The notes beneath the pieces were generated by a model. It saw nothing but the letters and a program-made list of their open reading frames with translations. It had not been told where the DNA came from and did not search any database. The position numbers and the translations under genes were made by a program. Shown here one piece after another: positions 1 to 12,009 of a stretch of 64,000 nucleotides of DNA. Every line of letters begins with the position of its first letter. Positions within the stretch are counted from its first letter, which is position 1. This DNA comes from Ephydatia muelleri (lineage: Eukaryota > Porifera > Demospongiae > Spongillida > Spongillidae), in assembly GCA_013339895.1 (NCBI GenBank), contig JABACO010000022.1, forward strand, positions 4,366,610 through 4,430,609, written 5' to 3'.

Positions 1-591
1 TTCATTACATCCATTACTGTCTTGCACACGAATGACAAATCTCTGAATGGAGACACTTCTCTTTGTTAATTAATGACACCTGATCTGTTCTACAACATGG
101 ATATGCTGACCAAATTACTTCAGAAAAAAAGTGACTTACTCTTAAATTCATCAACTGTGAGGTCTGAAAATTTCGTTACACCATATTTGGCAGCTCCATT
201 GTGATGCAATTCATAGCTATTCAGGTGGTGATGACGTCTCAGGCTTTCCTACAATGACAATGTCGCCAAGTTGTGAAATTTAGAATCTTTAGCGCAATTG
301 ATATTTAATTTACTTTTCTGTCAGTCAGTGCCATTAAAAAATACACCTGTTTTTAAAAATTTTACAGAGAGCTTTTTAAAAATACAAATTGCAGAAGTAA
401 TGCATTGCTATCAAATCACTGCTTTTAAACAGCGGTCTAGCAAGATTTGAAAAAAAAAGGGGCCCTAGCCCACGTAGGGGATGTGATCCCCGAGGGGTGG
501 GGTATTTGATTAACCGAAAATATCACTCGCACTAAGATGTACATTGATAGTGCATTATAAATGATAATTAAAAAAAAACTTTATATGAACG
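1..591. other. No gene seen; probable cathepsin intron or flank
   Basis: AT-rich sequence to the left of the cathepsin first exon. It should be intron of that minus-strand gene, but I found no second exon with a papain-type continuation in any frame. A short GC-rich patch near 465-500 has no recognisable content. Confidence 0.4.
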
Positions 592-802
592 TGGGATCGT
601 TTCTGCGAAGGGGACCTTGCGCATACATTATAAAATTCCAGACCGCGCGCGCAATAGAAATGTAATGCTTGTGTTGAAATTCAGCGCCTTACAGATACTC
701 CGATTCTCAGTACGTAAGAAGCAATGTGTAGTGGAAATTTCAGCAAAATTTGAAATCTTGAAAAAAACATGCGTTAGGTCCCTTTTCGCGGAAACAATCC
801 CA
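592..802. mobile_element. MITE, copy 1 (inverted-repeat element)
   Basis: The segment starts TGGGATCGTTTCTGCGAAGG and ends with the approximate reverse complement (reads TGGGATTGTTTCCGCG from the other strand), giving inverted ends of about 30 bases. The interior is non-coding. Its reverse complement matches the interior of 56766-57012, including shared words around CTACACATTGCTTC and ACTGAGAATC. That makes two dispersed copies of one family in opposite orientation. The superfamily is unknown. A TA-type target is suggested by the second copy only. Confidence 0.75.
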
Positions 803-1057
803 TGTATAGATTCGTAGCCTAATGCCCATAGCTTCTCGACTCGGCAAAATCCCTATGGTACTCAGCATTGTAGATAATAACGCGTGGTTTACAAAGCTTC
901 TACATGTCCTGGTGGGGGAGCTTACAGTCCTCCCGCATACCCTGTAGCTGGGGCGGGAGGCTTCCCAGTGCACGGGGTGGGAGCCCGTAAAAACGCTGCC
1001 GTCAGAAGCCCGTCCATGGCTTTTGGCGGTCCTGAATATTCACTCCACTCATTCTCT

Positions 1058-1060
<3 letters not shown>

Positions 1061-1117
<57 letters not shown>

Positions 1118-1118
1118 A
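1061..1118. repeat. (TC)n followed by (AC)n microsatellite
   Basis: A pure TC run at about 1061-1104 passes directly into an AC run to 1118. The open frames drawn through it on both strands are repeat artefacts. Confidence 0.95.
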
Positions 1119-1208
1119 CTCGCACACCTCTACACACATACAAACTTAGAGCTTCTCAAACAAACAGCTGCGGTAAAGTTAATGTTGCAAATTTGTAATT
1201 TGCCTTAC

Positions 1209-1370
1209 TTGAAATATTTCGAATCGCCTCGTGCTTTCCGTCGAATCGTTGACATATTTCTTATCATACAGTTTCAAGAAGCTTTCATACTGAACCCAGT
1301 CGGCGGAGAGCTGGGCATTCGCTGCTTTAGTTACGACGCACACCAATACGAACACCTCCCACCACAACAT
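1209..1370 (-). CDS. Cathepsin-type papain-family protease, exon 1
   Basis: Fifty-four codons that read as the start of a secreted papain-family (C1A) protease. Residues 1-19 form a hydrophobic signal peptide (MLWWEVFVLVCVVTKAANA). Then comes the beginning of an I29 inhibitor prodomain, with W at residue 25, the pattern FLKLYDKKYV, and RRFEIFQ near the end, as expected for the prodomain of cathepsins L and related enzymes. The exon ends at a good donor (CAA|GTAAGG on the minus strand). A start 25 codons upstream (1445) is open, but would bury the signal peptide and nearly touch the ARFRP1 start, so I chose 1370. The mature enzyme exons lie outside the window or were not found. The gene is divergent from ARFRP1, so the two may share a promoter. 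Confidence 0.7.
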
Positions 1371-1454
1371 AACTACTGACGTAATGCCAATTAATAGTCT
1401 AGCATTAAAACCGCATGAATATTTAGTAAATTTGTCCTCACCCACGCCTTTACA
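1371..1454. promoter_or_regulatory. Probable shared bidirectional promoter
   Basis: Only 84 bases separate the cathepsin start codon (minus strand) from the ARFRP1 start codon (plus strand). Both 5' leaders and any core promoter must lie here or overlap the first exons. No clear TATA box is visible. Inferred from layout only. Confidence 0.45.
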
Positions 1455-1547
1455 ATGTTTACCTTATTGCAAGGTCTCTGGAAGTACTTTTTCAGAAAAC
1501 GAGAATATTTTGTAGTTATCATAGGCTTGGATAACGCTGGGAAAACG
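1455..1547 (+). CDS. ARFRP1: ARFRP1 small GTPase, exon 1
   Basis: Start codon and first 31 residues of an ADP-ribosylation-factor-related protein 1. The protein begins MFTLLQGLWKYFFRKREYF and carries the P-loop GLDNAGKT. The human protein has the same arrangement (MYTLL start, then GLDNAGKT at the same spacing). It lacks the glycine-2 of true ARFs, as expected for ARFRP1, a trans-Golgi GTPase that recruits ARL1 and golgins. The exon ends in phase 0 at ACG|GTATTG. Together the six exons found give G1 (GLDNAGKT), G3 (WDLGGQ), G4 (NKQD) and G5 (SAL), all in frame across every junction. Introns are numbered from here. Confidence 0.93.
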
Positions 1548-1621
1548 GTATTGAGCTTGCGTGGTTGCTATTCAATTAATGCACACCGGCATCGCCACCA
1601 CGTGCACTTCTCTTCATCTAG

Positions 1622-1709
1622 ACGTTGCTGGAGCGCATAAAGGACCTCTTCATCAGGAATTACAGAGGAATACCTGTGGAAAAAATAACCAGCACTGTGG
1701 GTTTAAACG
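1622..1709 (+). CDS. ARFRP1: ARFRP1 exon 2
   Basis: Follows the acceptor CTTCATCTAG and encodes TLLERIKDLFIRNYRG and then KITSTVGLN, the switch I region with the conserved effector threonine. It ends at AACG|GTACGT in phase 1 and joins exon 3 to make V-G-K. Confidence 0.93.
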
Positions 1710-2958
1710 GTACGTACCAATCTTGTTGCATATACATGTCACACGAACCCATCAGCAGGTGATTAAGTGCTCGTCCATCTAGGTACGTGGCCACTGTCCA
1801 CAGTCAATACAAAGTTACCTTCACATCACGCATGCATACAGTCACCTTCACCTGTTAGCAACTAGGTCGTTTATTGGTCGTTTACCATCCGTACTTTACT
1901 AACCATGCAATAATGCTACATATTGGGGGGATAACACTTCCCATTCACAGTGATTATTATTACAGCAATGGTATTTAACGTCCTCTCACGATATTGTTGC
2001 ACGGTTCATTAACGCTGGCCTGGGTCTACATACACTTGGCAGGGGTCTGGGCCAGGGTAGGCGGGGCGCGGCGTGTTTGGGGGTGTGGTGAAATGGCACC
2101 ACCCACTCGTACCATGCCATTCCTGCCTGCAAATTCACATCATCCTTGATGATGATGAATCGAATTAACGCAAATTCACATCATCCTTGATGATGGAGAA
2201 TCGAATTAAAAAAACAAAGATTTGGGTAGCGGGGAGAGAACAAGTCTCTTCCCACTCCCGTTAGAGGTGAACAAAAGGGGCAGGGCAGATGGTTAATAAT
2301 TAAAAGTTACCTACATTCCCGATTCCCTCACCCCTGACATACATGTACCTGCCACAGCGTACATGTGCATTGTCAAGCAAATCCTGGAAATGTTAACTGC
2401 TCATGTACCTGCCACAGCGTACATGTGCATTGTCAAGCAAATCCTGGAAATGTTAACTGCTTTAAGTGCCATTCAAGTGTAGAAAATATATTTGTATTCT
2501 TTGACCCACTCAGAGCATTTTTTTGAAACCTTAATCTCTAGGTCTACAATATTAGAGGATGATTCATGCCGTACATTCTTTATTTTTCAAACTCCTGCAT
2601 ATTTAGACTGATTAATTATGCCTTTTGGAAAGTGTTGCAATTGGCTTTTGAACGTGCTTTCATAAAGAATATGCATTTGTGCAAATCTTAACCTTTCGTC
2701 TGTTTTAAGCAGGGAAATTGTCACTCACACTTTTGATGCCATTCTGTACACTCGGAATTACAAATCTTGAGGCATTTATATGCAAAAGGCATGTAATTAA
2801 CACATTACATTATAGACCGTTGAGGTGATCTTGCGGCAGCTATGCAGGTTGTGTCTTTACTGTGTATTGTGTTGTTGCAACTCTCAACTTGTTTATGGAA
2901 TTGGTCTTTCAGTTAACTGAGCCTATGTGGCATATGTGAATGGTTCATTCTGTTTCAG
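1710..2958. other. ARFRP1 intron 2, with two short tandem duplications
   Basis: Non-coding. It holds a 41-base unit repeated twice (2129-2169 and 2170-2210, near-identical) and a 60-base unit repeated exactly (2342-2401 and 2402-2461). The rest is AT-rich single-copy-looking sequence. Confidence 0.85.
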
Positions 2959-3041
2959 TTGGTAAGGTGGATATTGGATCCTCTCGACTGATACTTTGGG
3001 ATCTGGGTGGACAGCAAGATTTGCAAAGTTTATGGGATAAA
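2959..3041 (+). CDS. ARFRP1: ARFRP1 exon 3
   Basis: Begins after TGTTTCAG and encodes VGKVDIGSSRLILWDLGGQ followed by QDLQSLWDK. WDLGGQ is the G3/switch II motif, whose glutamine is needed for GTP hydrolysis. The exon ends AAA|GTAAGT in phase 0. Confidence 0.94.
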
Positions 3042-4700
3042 GTAAGTTGCTGTGTACAGTAAATATTGCACTTATGGGTTTGCAATCTGCAGTATGTCAC
3101 AATGCAGGAGGCAATTATAAACATGATTGCAAGAATTGTACACATAACTTAAGAGGAGTCTTAGTTTTGAAGTTGAATTAAAAATAGTAATTATAATTTT
3201 AATCCTTTTTGTTTGCAAGTTGGAGGAATAAAGTAGTTCATTCACATGACAAGGTATATATATGTTTTGTGGATGTTGAATATATGATCTTCACTTCACT
3301 TACATGTACACATTATATCAGGGTAGGCACAGGAATTACGGTGGGGGTGTGTGAAATCACTCTGTATCTCTTTGATGCTACAAAATTCTAGATCACATAT
3401 TCGAACATAAGCACAATCAAAAACGTGCACAATGTAATGACAAGACAAATATATTATGTTACACACCCATCAAACTATTACACATTACAGTTCCTCACCT
3501 TTAAATGTTTTAGTACCGATCAGGTTTTCGAATCACACATCTATAGTGAGTAGTTATGACCTTAGGTGAAGAAGATCTGGTCTGTTACCCAGGTTCAGAA
3601 TTTATCAGTTGTCCACTGTGCCTTTTTGTGGGGTGTGTGACCTCAATAGCTACTTCTTAAGGTTTTGGGTTCCAAATCAGATATCTCCATCTGGTCGGAT
3701 AGCTCCAAGTTTGAATCTTTCCCCAGGACAGGCCGAGTAGCAGCTTCCTATACTATTCTTGAACTTGGGGTGGACATCCAAGATGTAGCCAACAAGACTT
3801 TCCCATGTGTAGAATTCCTTTGATCCAGTTCTTCTCCTCTGGTATCAATTCCTCCTCCCCTTCCGGAACTAGATCCACTTCTGTATGCATGTATGTATGC
3901 CATTTGTGGACCTTATATGCCTTTTTCATTCATGAATTGACTATACTTGATGTTAAAGAAGACATTTCTATGTAGCAATGACTATCACTGTATACCTGTG
4001 CTGTAAAGCTATCGCTTTTGCAGACATCGGTGCATCAACTTTGGATGGTAACCAGGGTAAAAATAGGCGTGTTTGCGTGTGGTTTCTCATCCAATTCAAA
4101 TCTTTGTAACTTTAAAAAGTTGCACCAAATCCGTTTCAAGCTTTCTATGTACTTGAAACAGCTTTTATTCTTCGAGTGTTGTGATTTGATTGGCGGTTTT
4201 TAAGATATATGATGCTAAAGTCAGAGCTAAGTAACGCTTTGGTTTAACATAATATATCTTCAATACCATAGATCGAAATAGGAAGACATGAAGGATATTA
4301 GTGGAATTAAGATAAAGGCTTGTTTCATGTCATAGAAGTTTGGAACTGATTTAGTCCATCTTCTAAAAGTTACAAAGCTTTGAAATGCTCATGTTTTAGT
4401 GGGAAATGACAGGCATTGGATGAAATCCTGCCATTGTATCACTACACCTGTATTTCTAGCTCCGTCTGTTACCCATTATCACCATTGGACAACACATTGG
4501 ACTGTGCATGCATAAACTGTAGAGTTACGTATATGTGATTCACTATATGTACTTTTATGAGTATACAATACATGTATACATGATAAATGTACACTAACAT
4601 GTAATTACAAGCATTTCCAAAAGTGTGTGAATTAATGTCTGGTTAAGATTAAGGTGCAGCTGTCCATTTATAACAACTGTGCAACATTTTTGCACTGTAG
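3042..4700. other. ARFRP1 intron 3, nothing recognised
   Basis: About 1.66 kb with no supportable frame and no clear repeat structure. The stretch 3560-3880 has a different texture (less AT-rich) and could be an old insertion, but I see no motif. Confidence 0.6.
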
Positions 4701-4782
4701 TACTATGCAGAATGTCATGGAGTGGTATATGTCATCGACTCCTCTGATCCAGATAGCCTAGCCATTTCAGCACAGATATTCA
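4701..4782 (+). CDS. ARFRP1: ARFRP1 exon 4
   Basis: After the acceptor TGCACTGTAG it encodes YYAECHGVVYVIDSSDPDSL and then AISAQIF. This corresponds to the strand leading to the conserved D-S of ARF-family GTPases (human YYAECHGVIYVIDST). It ends TTCA|GTAAGT in phase 1. Confidence 0.93.
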
Positions 4783-5589
4783 GTAAGTAAGGTCTTTGTT
4801 GTGATTTGATATTAACCCATTGAAAATTGCAGTTGCATTTGTACCGTGTGTTTAAAACTTAAGTACAAAGTTGTCCATTGTAGTCTGGGTTGTACGTTGC
4901 TGGACTAGCTTATGAGCACTGTATTCATCCTGTTTTAAATTGTGGCCACCTTTCATATTGTGTTGTAAACATTTTTGAACCTTGTCTTTAGTGTGATAAG
5001 AGTTCTTGTAAGAACTATGCCATTCAGTCGTGGCATTAAAATTTACACAATGAGCTGATTGCTTATTTTGAGACTTGTAGCATGCTGGTATGCCGTGACT
5101 ACTCTACAGCTACCCACAGGAGAGCACATTTTTTGAAATGCTTGATTGAAAAATAAAACAGTACAGGGAGTGAAAGGTACTCAGGTTGTCACTGCCACTA
5201 TAAGAGGAGGTCTAATTGCTTTGCTCACAGAAAACCCATTCAAGGATGGTCTTGACTTTCTAGTATCCATGGTCAGAAACTACAACTGGCTGTATTGTGT
5301 CTGCAGGCAATTGCATCTGTGATGGTGTGTTTTTGACGGCTGTCCCACCCAACCCTCCAACATGTGATGTCTTGTCAGGATGCACTAGTTATGCCATTCG
5401 TCATTTCAAAGATTCTATTAACTCAGTCACATAGTGCATGTGCACACATATACATTTAGATAATCACAACCCCTAACCCCACAATAAACTACTCTCCTTC
5501 CCCAACAGAAAAAAGGAACAAGAACAAACACATGCAAAAAAATGTGTTAATGCATACGTTACACTTTATTGAAACTGTTACAGTAATGT
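4783..5589. other. Start of ARFRP1 intron 4, nothing recognised
   Basis: Non-coding intron sequence before the first mobile-element remnant. No frame or repeat could be supported. Confidence 0.6.
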
Positions 5590-6560
5590 TCAGTGCTGCT
5601 TAGAATAGCTCTGGCGATTTGTTGCCACTGCACATACTTTCCAGCCAGCTCGGGAGAGTGCGTTCGCGTTCCCATTGTTCATGGCGCATGTTGGATCACT
5701 GTATAAATAAAAAGGTTGCAGTGCCAGACTCTAATGCGTCAGTCAGGAATTGCTCTCTTTTGACAATGTGTCCAACCACACCAGAGACCTGTGGTCCATC
5801 TCCATGGTGAACTTTCGACTGAGCAGGTATACTTGGAAGGTCTCCATCCCTCCTTCTCCACAGTGGAATACTTCACTTCTCTGGGGAGGAGCTTTGTGCT
5901 AAAGTAAGCAACAGGGTGATCACGACCATGCTCGTTGCGCTGACTCAATAAGGCCCCGATCCCATGCTCGGATGTGTCAGTTTGAAGGACGAATGGCTTG
6001 TCAAAATCCAGGCTGGTGAGTATTGGAGCTGAGCAAAGCAACTCTTCAGTTCTTGGACTGCTGCCTCACATTGTACCATCCAGATCACCTGCGTGAGTGC
6101 ACACTTCTTTGACAGTTCTGTCAACTGTAGCACCACGGCAGCGTAGTTTGGTATGAACGACCACCATGGGTGAACACCACTCGCTGGACGAGGGTTCAAT
6201 GATGTCTCCCTCGAGCATCTCCTTGATCTCCTGTTGTACAGCGGCCCTGTACGCGTGTGAAATACTATACGGCGATAGCCTGATTGGCCTTGCCGGTCCA
6301 CACTCTATTCGGTGTTCGGCCAGTTGCGTTCTGCCCGGGGTGTTGCTGAATACAGCCGCAAACTCCACCAGTATGCCTACTAGTTCTCATTCTGCAGCTG
6401 GCTCAGCTGCTCTCCAAAGACTGGTTCCCCCGGGTGTGTGGAGTCATCTCGCAATACTGTGATTTCGTCTTCCTGCCCATCGCTGTCTGCCTGACATCTG
6501 CTGCTCTGCTTCCCTTTTGCATGGACCTGGTTAAGAAAATGATTGCTTAATGTTCTAACC
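5590..6560 (-). mobile_element. Ty3/gypsy fossil (RT start and RNase H start)
   Basis: Minus-strand pieces show a gypsy-type reverse transcriptase entry segment (IKEMLEGDIIEPSSSEW) and, downstream, an RNase H segment (YFSTKLLPREVKYSTVEKE). Most of the RT core between them is missing. No LTRs were recognised. It is an old, clearly broken copy with several breaks, lying in ARFRP1 intron 4. Confidence 0.8.
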
Positions 6561-7029
6561 TATTAGATTGCATACCACTGTTTCCTCATCAGTGAAGCTC
6601 TGTAAATGATCTGCTGCACTTTGCCTTCTGCTTCACTTTGCATGGTTCTAGTAAAAAAAAGTTTTGCATGGCATTGATGCTCCACGTTAAATTGCATACC
6701 ACTCCAACATCAATCTCAGAATCTTCATCATACACGGACTGGGGCTTGCATCAGCTGCACGAATGAACAAGTAAACCATAAACCATTCCTATAGCGTGCC
6801 GTAAGGTCAGGTATCAAACCTATACCAGATTTGGTCTTGCTGCAATGGGGATTACAGTCCAATCAGAACGCAGCATTTCAATGTGAGCAACTCTCACCTA
6901 ATTAGCGTGCCCAAGTGTTTATTCGTTTGATGTGCAGCTGTCCTCTACCTTGTTTTTCTCGCTCATAATAATTATAATAGTAGTATGTTGATAATTTTAG
7001 GATGTGTGATTGTATTTTTTAAATTTAAA
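6561..7029. other. Intron sequence, nothing recognised
   Basis: Between the gypsy fossil and a LINE copy. AT-rich towards 6960-7046, where short TAA-type tracts appear. Confidence 0.5.
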
Positions 7030-10000
7030 TTATAATAATAATTATACATTTACATCACTGCAATACAAGTACAAGCACGCATGTACATGCAATAAGCAAA
7101 GTTAAATACCACCCTCAGACCACCTAAAGCCAGAATGTGAAAGCAAATCTCTGGCATTTGCTCTGATTAATGTTAGACTAAAATGTTGATAGATTGTAGT
7201 GATGGCCTTGAATTTGCTGCACTGCATCTGAATGGCCAGATGGGATGCTAGTCGGGAAATGGTGCACTGGGCTTCTGCACCCCAGTAACCATAAGCTTAA
7301 ACCGCCAGGGATATAGAAACCCAGCCAAGTTCTGCACACTTAGGATTGTTAACCAAATGCTTCCGAACTTCAGCTGCCATAGCTACTTGTAGCTCCTGCC
7401 TCAATTAAATAGTGGGATTAAGCAGTGAGGTTACAGTTAGGTCAAAAGCTGCTGGTTTGCAGATTATCAGTTCTGTACAGTTTCAGCTGGATGACTGTCT
7501 TTTATCTGCCCCTAAACCACAACCCACTTCCAGCTGTCCTCCCAGACGCCCTTGATGGCAGAACTGTGAAAAGACATCCCTGAAGCTGTTGTGGCGCAGC
7601 ACGACATCCCCTTCACCTTTACACGTCACTGCATGGTGTCCCAGTGGGTCTAGCTGGTGATCAGGACAGTATGGACAGTAGGAACTCAAAGACGTGTTAA
7701 TTCCAAGCCACCACTTCAAAGCAATCTGGAACTCATCAGGCTCAAGGTGAAGGTTAAGACCCACCAAGGAATGACTGCCAACCAAGATGCAGCATGGCGT
7801 GATGACACAGACAATAAACATGCACTGTTGGCAGGGGAAGTCTGTAATAGCAGCTGTTCAAATTGGTGATTCTCCAACCTAGAGAAAGGTCCCTTTGGCT
7901 TTAATTAGGATTAAGTATAAGATCTTCAGAAAGTGCATGTGCTGGTGGTACTATAGTGTTAAACATATTGAGGGACTCCAAGGCATCTTCGTCTGTTGGA
8001 GTTAGGGGCCAGCCTTAATCAATGATGCCAAATAAGCAGCTGGAGAGTGGAGAGCAAGACTGCGAAGGCCAAGACCTCCCCTTCCAAGACGCAGTTGAAC
8101 TTGCATCCAGTCAATGTCACCGCTGTGTCAACTCCAGTACAATCTAAAAAACAGTGTCGAACATCAGCATCAGACAATGCCAACCCATCAGAGGTAATGG
8201 GGGGTGGAGTTGAACGGGTAAGATGAACCAATTTGCAATAACCTGCACACTGGTGCAAGAGAAGGAGTGCCACTTGGCGGTCCAATGAGCCCACAGTAGC
8301 CAACTGGGATAGCAGCTTGGCAGCCTTGGCACACTTTTGTACTAAAAACTTTGCACAAAAGATAGGATCACCAATTGGTGCTCCAAGGACCTCAAAGTTT
8401 GGCTCATGGGACACCTTCATTTCCTGAGGAAAGCCTGAAAAGACAGTACGAAAGAACAGCTCACATTTGGCATGGTTGATCCAAAGACCAAGAGGGAGAC
8501 CCAACTTCTGAATGAGAGTAATAGCATGTCGTATTGCATTCTTAGAACCTGAAAGAACGCCATCATCTAGATACCATGAATTAAATTGTGTTTGAGAGCG
8601 CTATTCCTTGTCCTCAACGATACTGCAGATGAGCTTGTGAAGAACCAAGGAAAATAGTGGGCCTAAGGGATCTCCTTGTTGAACGCCAAGTTCAGAACGT
8701 AACACTCCCATAGGGTGCCATAAAGATGGGTGCTGCCCATAGCACCAGGAAACCCAAGGAAATAATTCTGGGAAATGAGTTGCACATTCCTCAAGGAGTG
8801 CCTGGCAAGAGACCATGTTGAAGGTATTGGTTAGGTCAATTTTACACATCACAAAGTCTTCATCTTTCCAGTGATTTTTAACATAGCGACGTACTCCATG
8901 TATTATCTTTTCAGCTCCTGCAGGACATGCCACACCAAGCTGAAATGGTCTGAAAAACTCAGCTGCTTTATCCTTGGAGACCATACAAAGGCACTTTCCT
9001 GTCAGTCTTTTTATTACCTCTCCAACTGCAATAGGGCAGATGTCCAAGGGTAAACCCTTCTTTATCTTTGATCAGTGCTGTGAGTGAGCCGCCAGCAATG
9101 TTGGAATTGGAGCTATACCGCTGGCCACGATATTGACTAGAGCTCTAAGGGAACTAGAGATGGAAATAGCCAAGTGCACCTCAGCAGCATCTATCAGATG
9201 CTGTGTATGTGGAGCCCAGAGGGGCCACAAGCAATGTTCCTGGGAAATGAATGAAGGGCTGACATGATATTAAACTCAGGTGGCAATGCAGGGGTACCCG
9301 AAGGCAAAATGATATCAGGTGGGGTTGGAATAGGACCTTTAGGGTGTTTCTGCTGGAGCAAATTCCATGTCTCCGATGTGTTGGGTGCAATGCCTGAAGA
9401 TGTCAGAATTTTACATGCCTTCCCCAGTAATCCTTTCCTAGCCTTAGAGTCTGTGGACTTCACTTTCTTATCTGACTCCTTTGTTTGCTCATAATGATGT
9501 TTGGAGTGGACTGCCTGGCATGATCAGAGGCATATTGCCATAGGGAACCTAAGTGACCGTCAGACCATCGTCTGCAGAGTTCCTCAATAGAGTGAGACTT
9601 GTGTCGTCGACCACCGCGATCAACCAACACTTCGGCAGCATGAATAGCCCTAACTACGCCTCCTCTTTGTTGGATACGCATATGGATCTCAATAAGTCTG
9701 ACAGGACTTGAGCAAATAATGGTCTCGCTTTTTGAGGTATGTGGCGAACTGTGGCACACTGTAAATGACAGACCTCCTCAAAGGATGGGAGGGGTCATCT
9801 GGTCCTGGTACATTACTGTTCTCCTGTGCAAGAAGTTCTGCTGGAGTGGGGGTAACTGAGACCTGGGGTGACCCTGCACCTGCAACAGACCCACTGCATT
9901 TCTTGGAATGGGACACAACACTAGAGTTGGCAACAATTTGATGACAATGGAGGCAAACAAAAGAATCCTGCTCCTGTAACCACTCTCACCTGGAAGGATG

Positions 10001-10586
10001 TTCTGTGCGCGAAGTGTCATGTGAGCCTTCCATATTGAAGAGGCAATCAACTATAAACATTCCTCAACCTGACAATGATGAATGCCTCCTGGGGTAGCTA
10101 ATGATGATGTGATTGTGAACTAATTGGTAGCTGTGATTGAGGCAGTGGAAGCTGTGGCTGTGGTTGAGAGTTGCAGGTTTGGTAGAAAAAATCACGGGTA
10201 CAGGGTAAGAGGAAGGGGGACGATGTCTTGATCTAACCTGATTAGAAGAGGAGGTAGGAGGTAACAATGGGGCTATGTGGGTAGGCCCAACAGCTGGCTG
10301 TGGTGGATGAGGAGATAAACAATGCTCTGGAGGTGGGCGTAGATAAGTGATGTGGTAACAAGGGTTAAGATGCATGATGATGATCAGATGAGCACTAAGG
10401 CGATATGATAAGGAGAAGCGCTGCGATGATGTTTGTGGCAATATCAATGAGTTTACACACTTCCTTTTCTGCAGTCATGCAACCTTTCTTGCCTTTAGCA
10501 CAAGAGCAACCCCCATAACGTACACTACTGCCATTATATCTACAGCACGGCATTTAATTATCATTATTATTAAATGATAATAATAG
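7030..10586 (-). mobile_element. RLE-type LINE, copy A (longest in the intron)
   Basis: A degraded minus-strand non-LTR retrotransposon. From its 5' side (right) it shows a C2H2-like segment (WKAHMTLRAQNILPG, about 9990-10050) and a linker. RT motifs follow: RPIAVG-type entry, a D-L-T-N-T-F-N-M-V-S segment near 8820, GVQQGDPLGPLFSLVLHKL near 8640, and the active site YLDDG near 8545. Then comes the C-terminal CCHC motif CPYC...HH...C (about 7620-7680) and part of a restriction-like endonuclease region. At least six frame changes break it. TAA/TTA tracts lie at both ends (7030-7046 and 10557-10586). It lies in ARFRP1 intron 4, antisense to the gene. Confidence 0.85.
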
Positions 10587-10621
10587 TGATAGCTCCTCCA
10601 CCATAGAGCTATTATTGTATT

Positions 10622-10645
10622 GTAATAATAATAATAATAATAATA
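10622..10645. repeat. (TAA)n tract at a LINE end
   Basis: A nearly pure AAT/TAA run, immediately followed by the 3' end of LINE copy E. Confidence 0.9.
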
Positions 10646-11340
10646 CCATAATAATGACAGTCATAGCTTCTGATAAACCACAATGCACAACTCAATGCAA
10701 TGAATTTGACATGTGACATGATATGGAATGATTACAGTTACATTACACTAATATTGTACACATCGACACACTTTATAATACTAAATTGTCTAAATACTAA
10801 AATGGCCCTGGCAATGGCTCAAACCGTGGTGAAATTGAGCCTGCTATATAATTCAGCCAAGACTTGGCTCTTATGGCAGGAGGAGGTGGATGTGAGGTGT
10901 TGTGAGCTTTCGTGCCACAATTACCATATGTCTCTACAGCAAGTGGGACACAAACCTACCCCAACTCAGAGCACTTGGAATTATTGGCTCTGTGTTTTCT
11001 CACTTCTGCCACCAGTGCAGCTGCTCCCACCGACATGCTTGCCTAGGGAAGAATGGCTGCAGACAAAGGAGATGTGACAGTCACATCAAAGGTGGCATGC
11101 CTTCCTCTATCCCAATCCAGTGTCAGTATGTCAGCTGGGTGAGTACGGTGGCAAAATTCTGAGACTAGATCCCTCAGGCGATTGTGGTGAGAGACCGCAT
11201 CACCACCCTGCTTGCAAGTGGCAGCATGATTTTCGAGTCGATCAAGTGCTCTATCTGGACACAAACAGCATGAGGTTTCTCTGGCAGTATCCACCCCTCG
11301 CTACCATTTGACTGCTATCTGCAACTCATTAGAGTCAAAA
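10646..11340 (-). mobile_element. RLE-type LINE, copy E (3' fragment)
   Basis: Minus-strand frame at 11043-11294 contains CCLCPDRALDRLENHAATC, the CCHC motif of this LINE family. It is followed by HNRLRDLVSEFCH, then (PAD..TLDWDRG) and FDVTVTSPL of the endonuclease region. Only the 3' part is present. Its 3' end abuts the (TAA)n tract at 10622-10645. Confidence 0.8.
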
Positions 11341-12009
11341 TGGAGATCTAGCCCTGTAATCGGAGAGACAAATAGCCAAGATGAAGTGTATGAAGCTGAC
11401 GTAGATAAAAGACGGACCTTGTCTGCTCATGTTGATGCTTCAAATAATACAGGGAGGGCTCGGAATAACGGAAAGTAACACCTTGGAACAACGGAAAATT
11501 ACAGACATTCATTGCGTGCGTTTGGTCTCATATTTCCATTGATAAAGCTAACGCAGGTCAACTATTACATAATTGTGTCGCTCCACAAAACAATTTTAAG
11601 AACACGCAAACTATTTTAAGCAATTACGCTATCCCTCAAGCGGTTTCTTAAGTAAACTGCTGTATAAACGTAGACTGAGAAACTATTTTTAGCCCATACA
11701 GATTTCCGAATGGCTCAAATGCGCAAAAGCACATAACCTTCCTTACAAACAAATACCTTAGAAGAACTGCTACAAGCTATGCCTGGAAAGAAATTACATA
11801 ATATACATGTATGCGTTCACTGAAGTTCCGATAGCTCAGTGCCCTTGCATCTCCTGGATCTCCTGAAGAGGTGAGATCAGTTTTGTTGGTGATGTGTCAG
11901 ATGAGACCCACCCCTTACAACAATAAGTTTCAAATACTGGTCCGACAGAGGTCCTTGTGACAGCTGCCTCTACCTTAACAACTTGAACATCATTGCCCTC
12001 ACAGTACTG
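11341..12009. other. Intron sequence, nothing recognised
   Basis: No convincing frame. A minus-strand frame from the next feature (Cys-containing, ends at 11836) runs into it. Confidence 0.4.

Noticed and set aside
884-1198. Open frames on both strands around 0.9-1.4 kb (Ser/Leu-rich and Arg/Glu-rich)
   Set aside because: They run through the (TC)n/(AC)n microsatellite; the composition is a product of the repeat.
1371-1445. Upstream start (1445) for the cathepsin exon
   Set aside because: It would place 25 polar residues before the signal peptide and leave only 9 bases to the ARFRP1 start.
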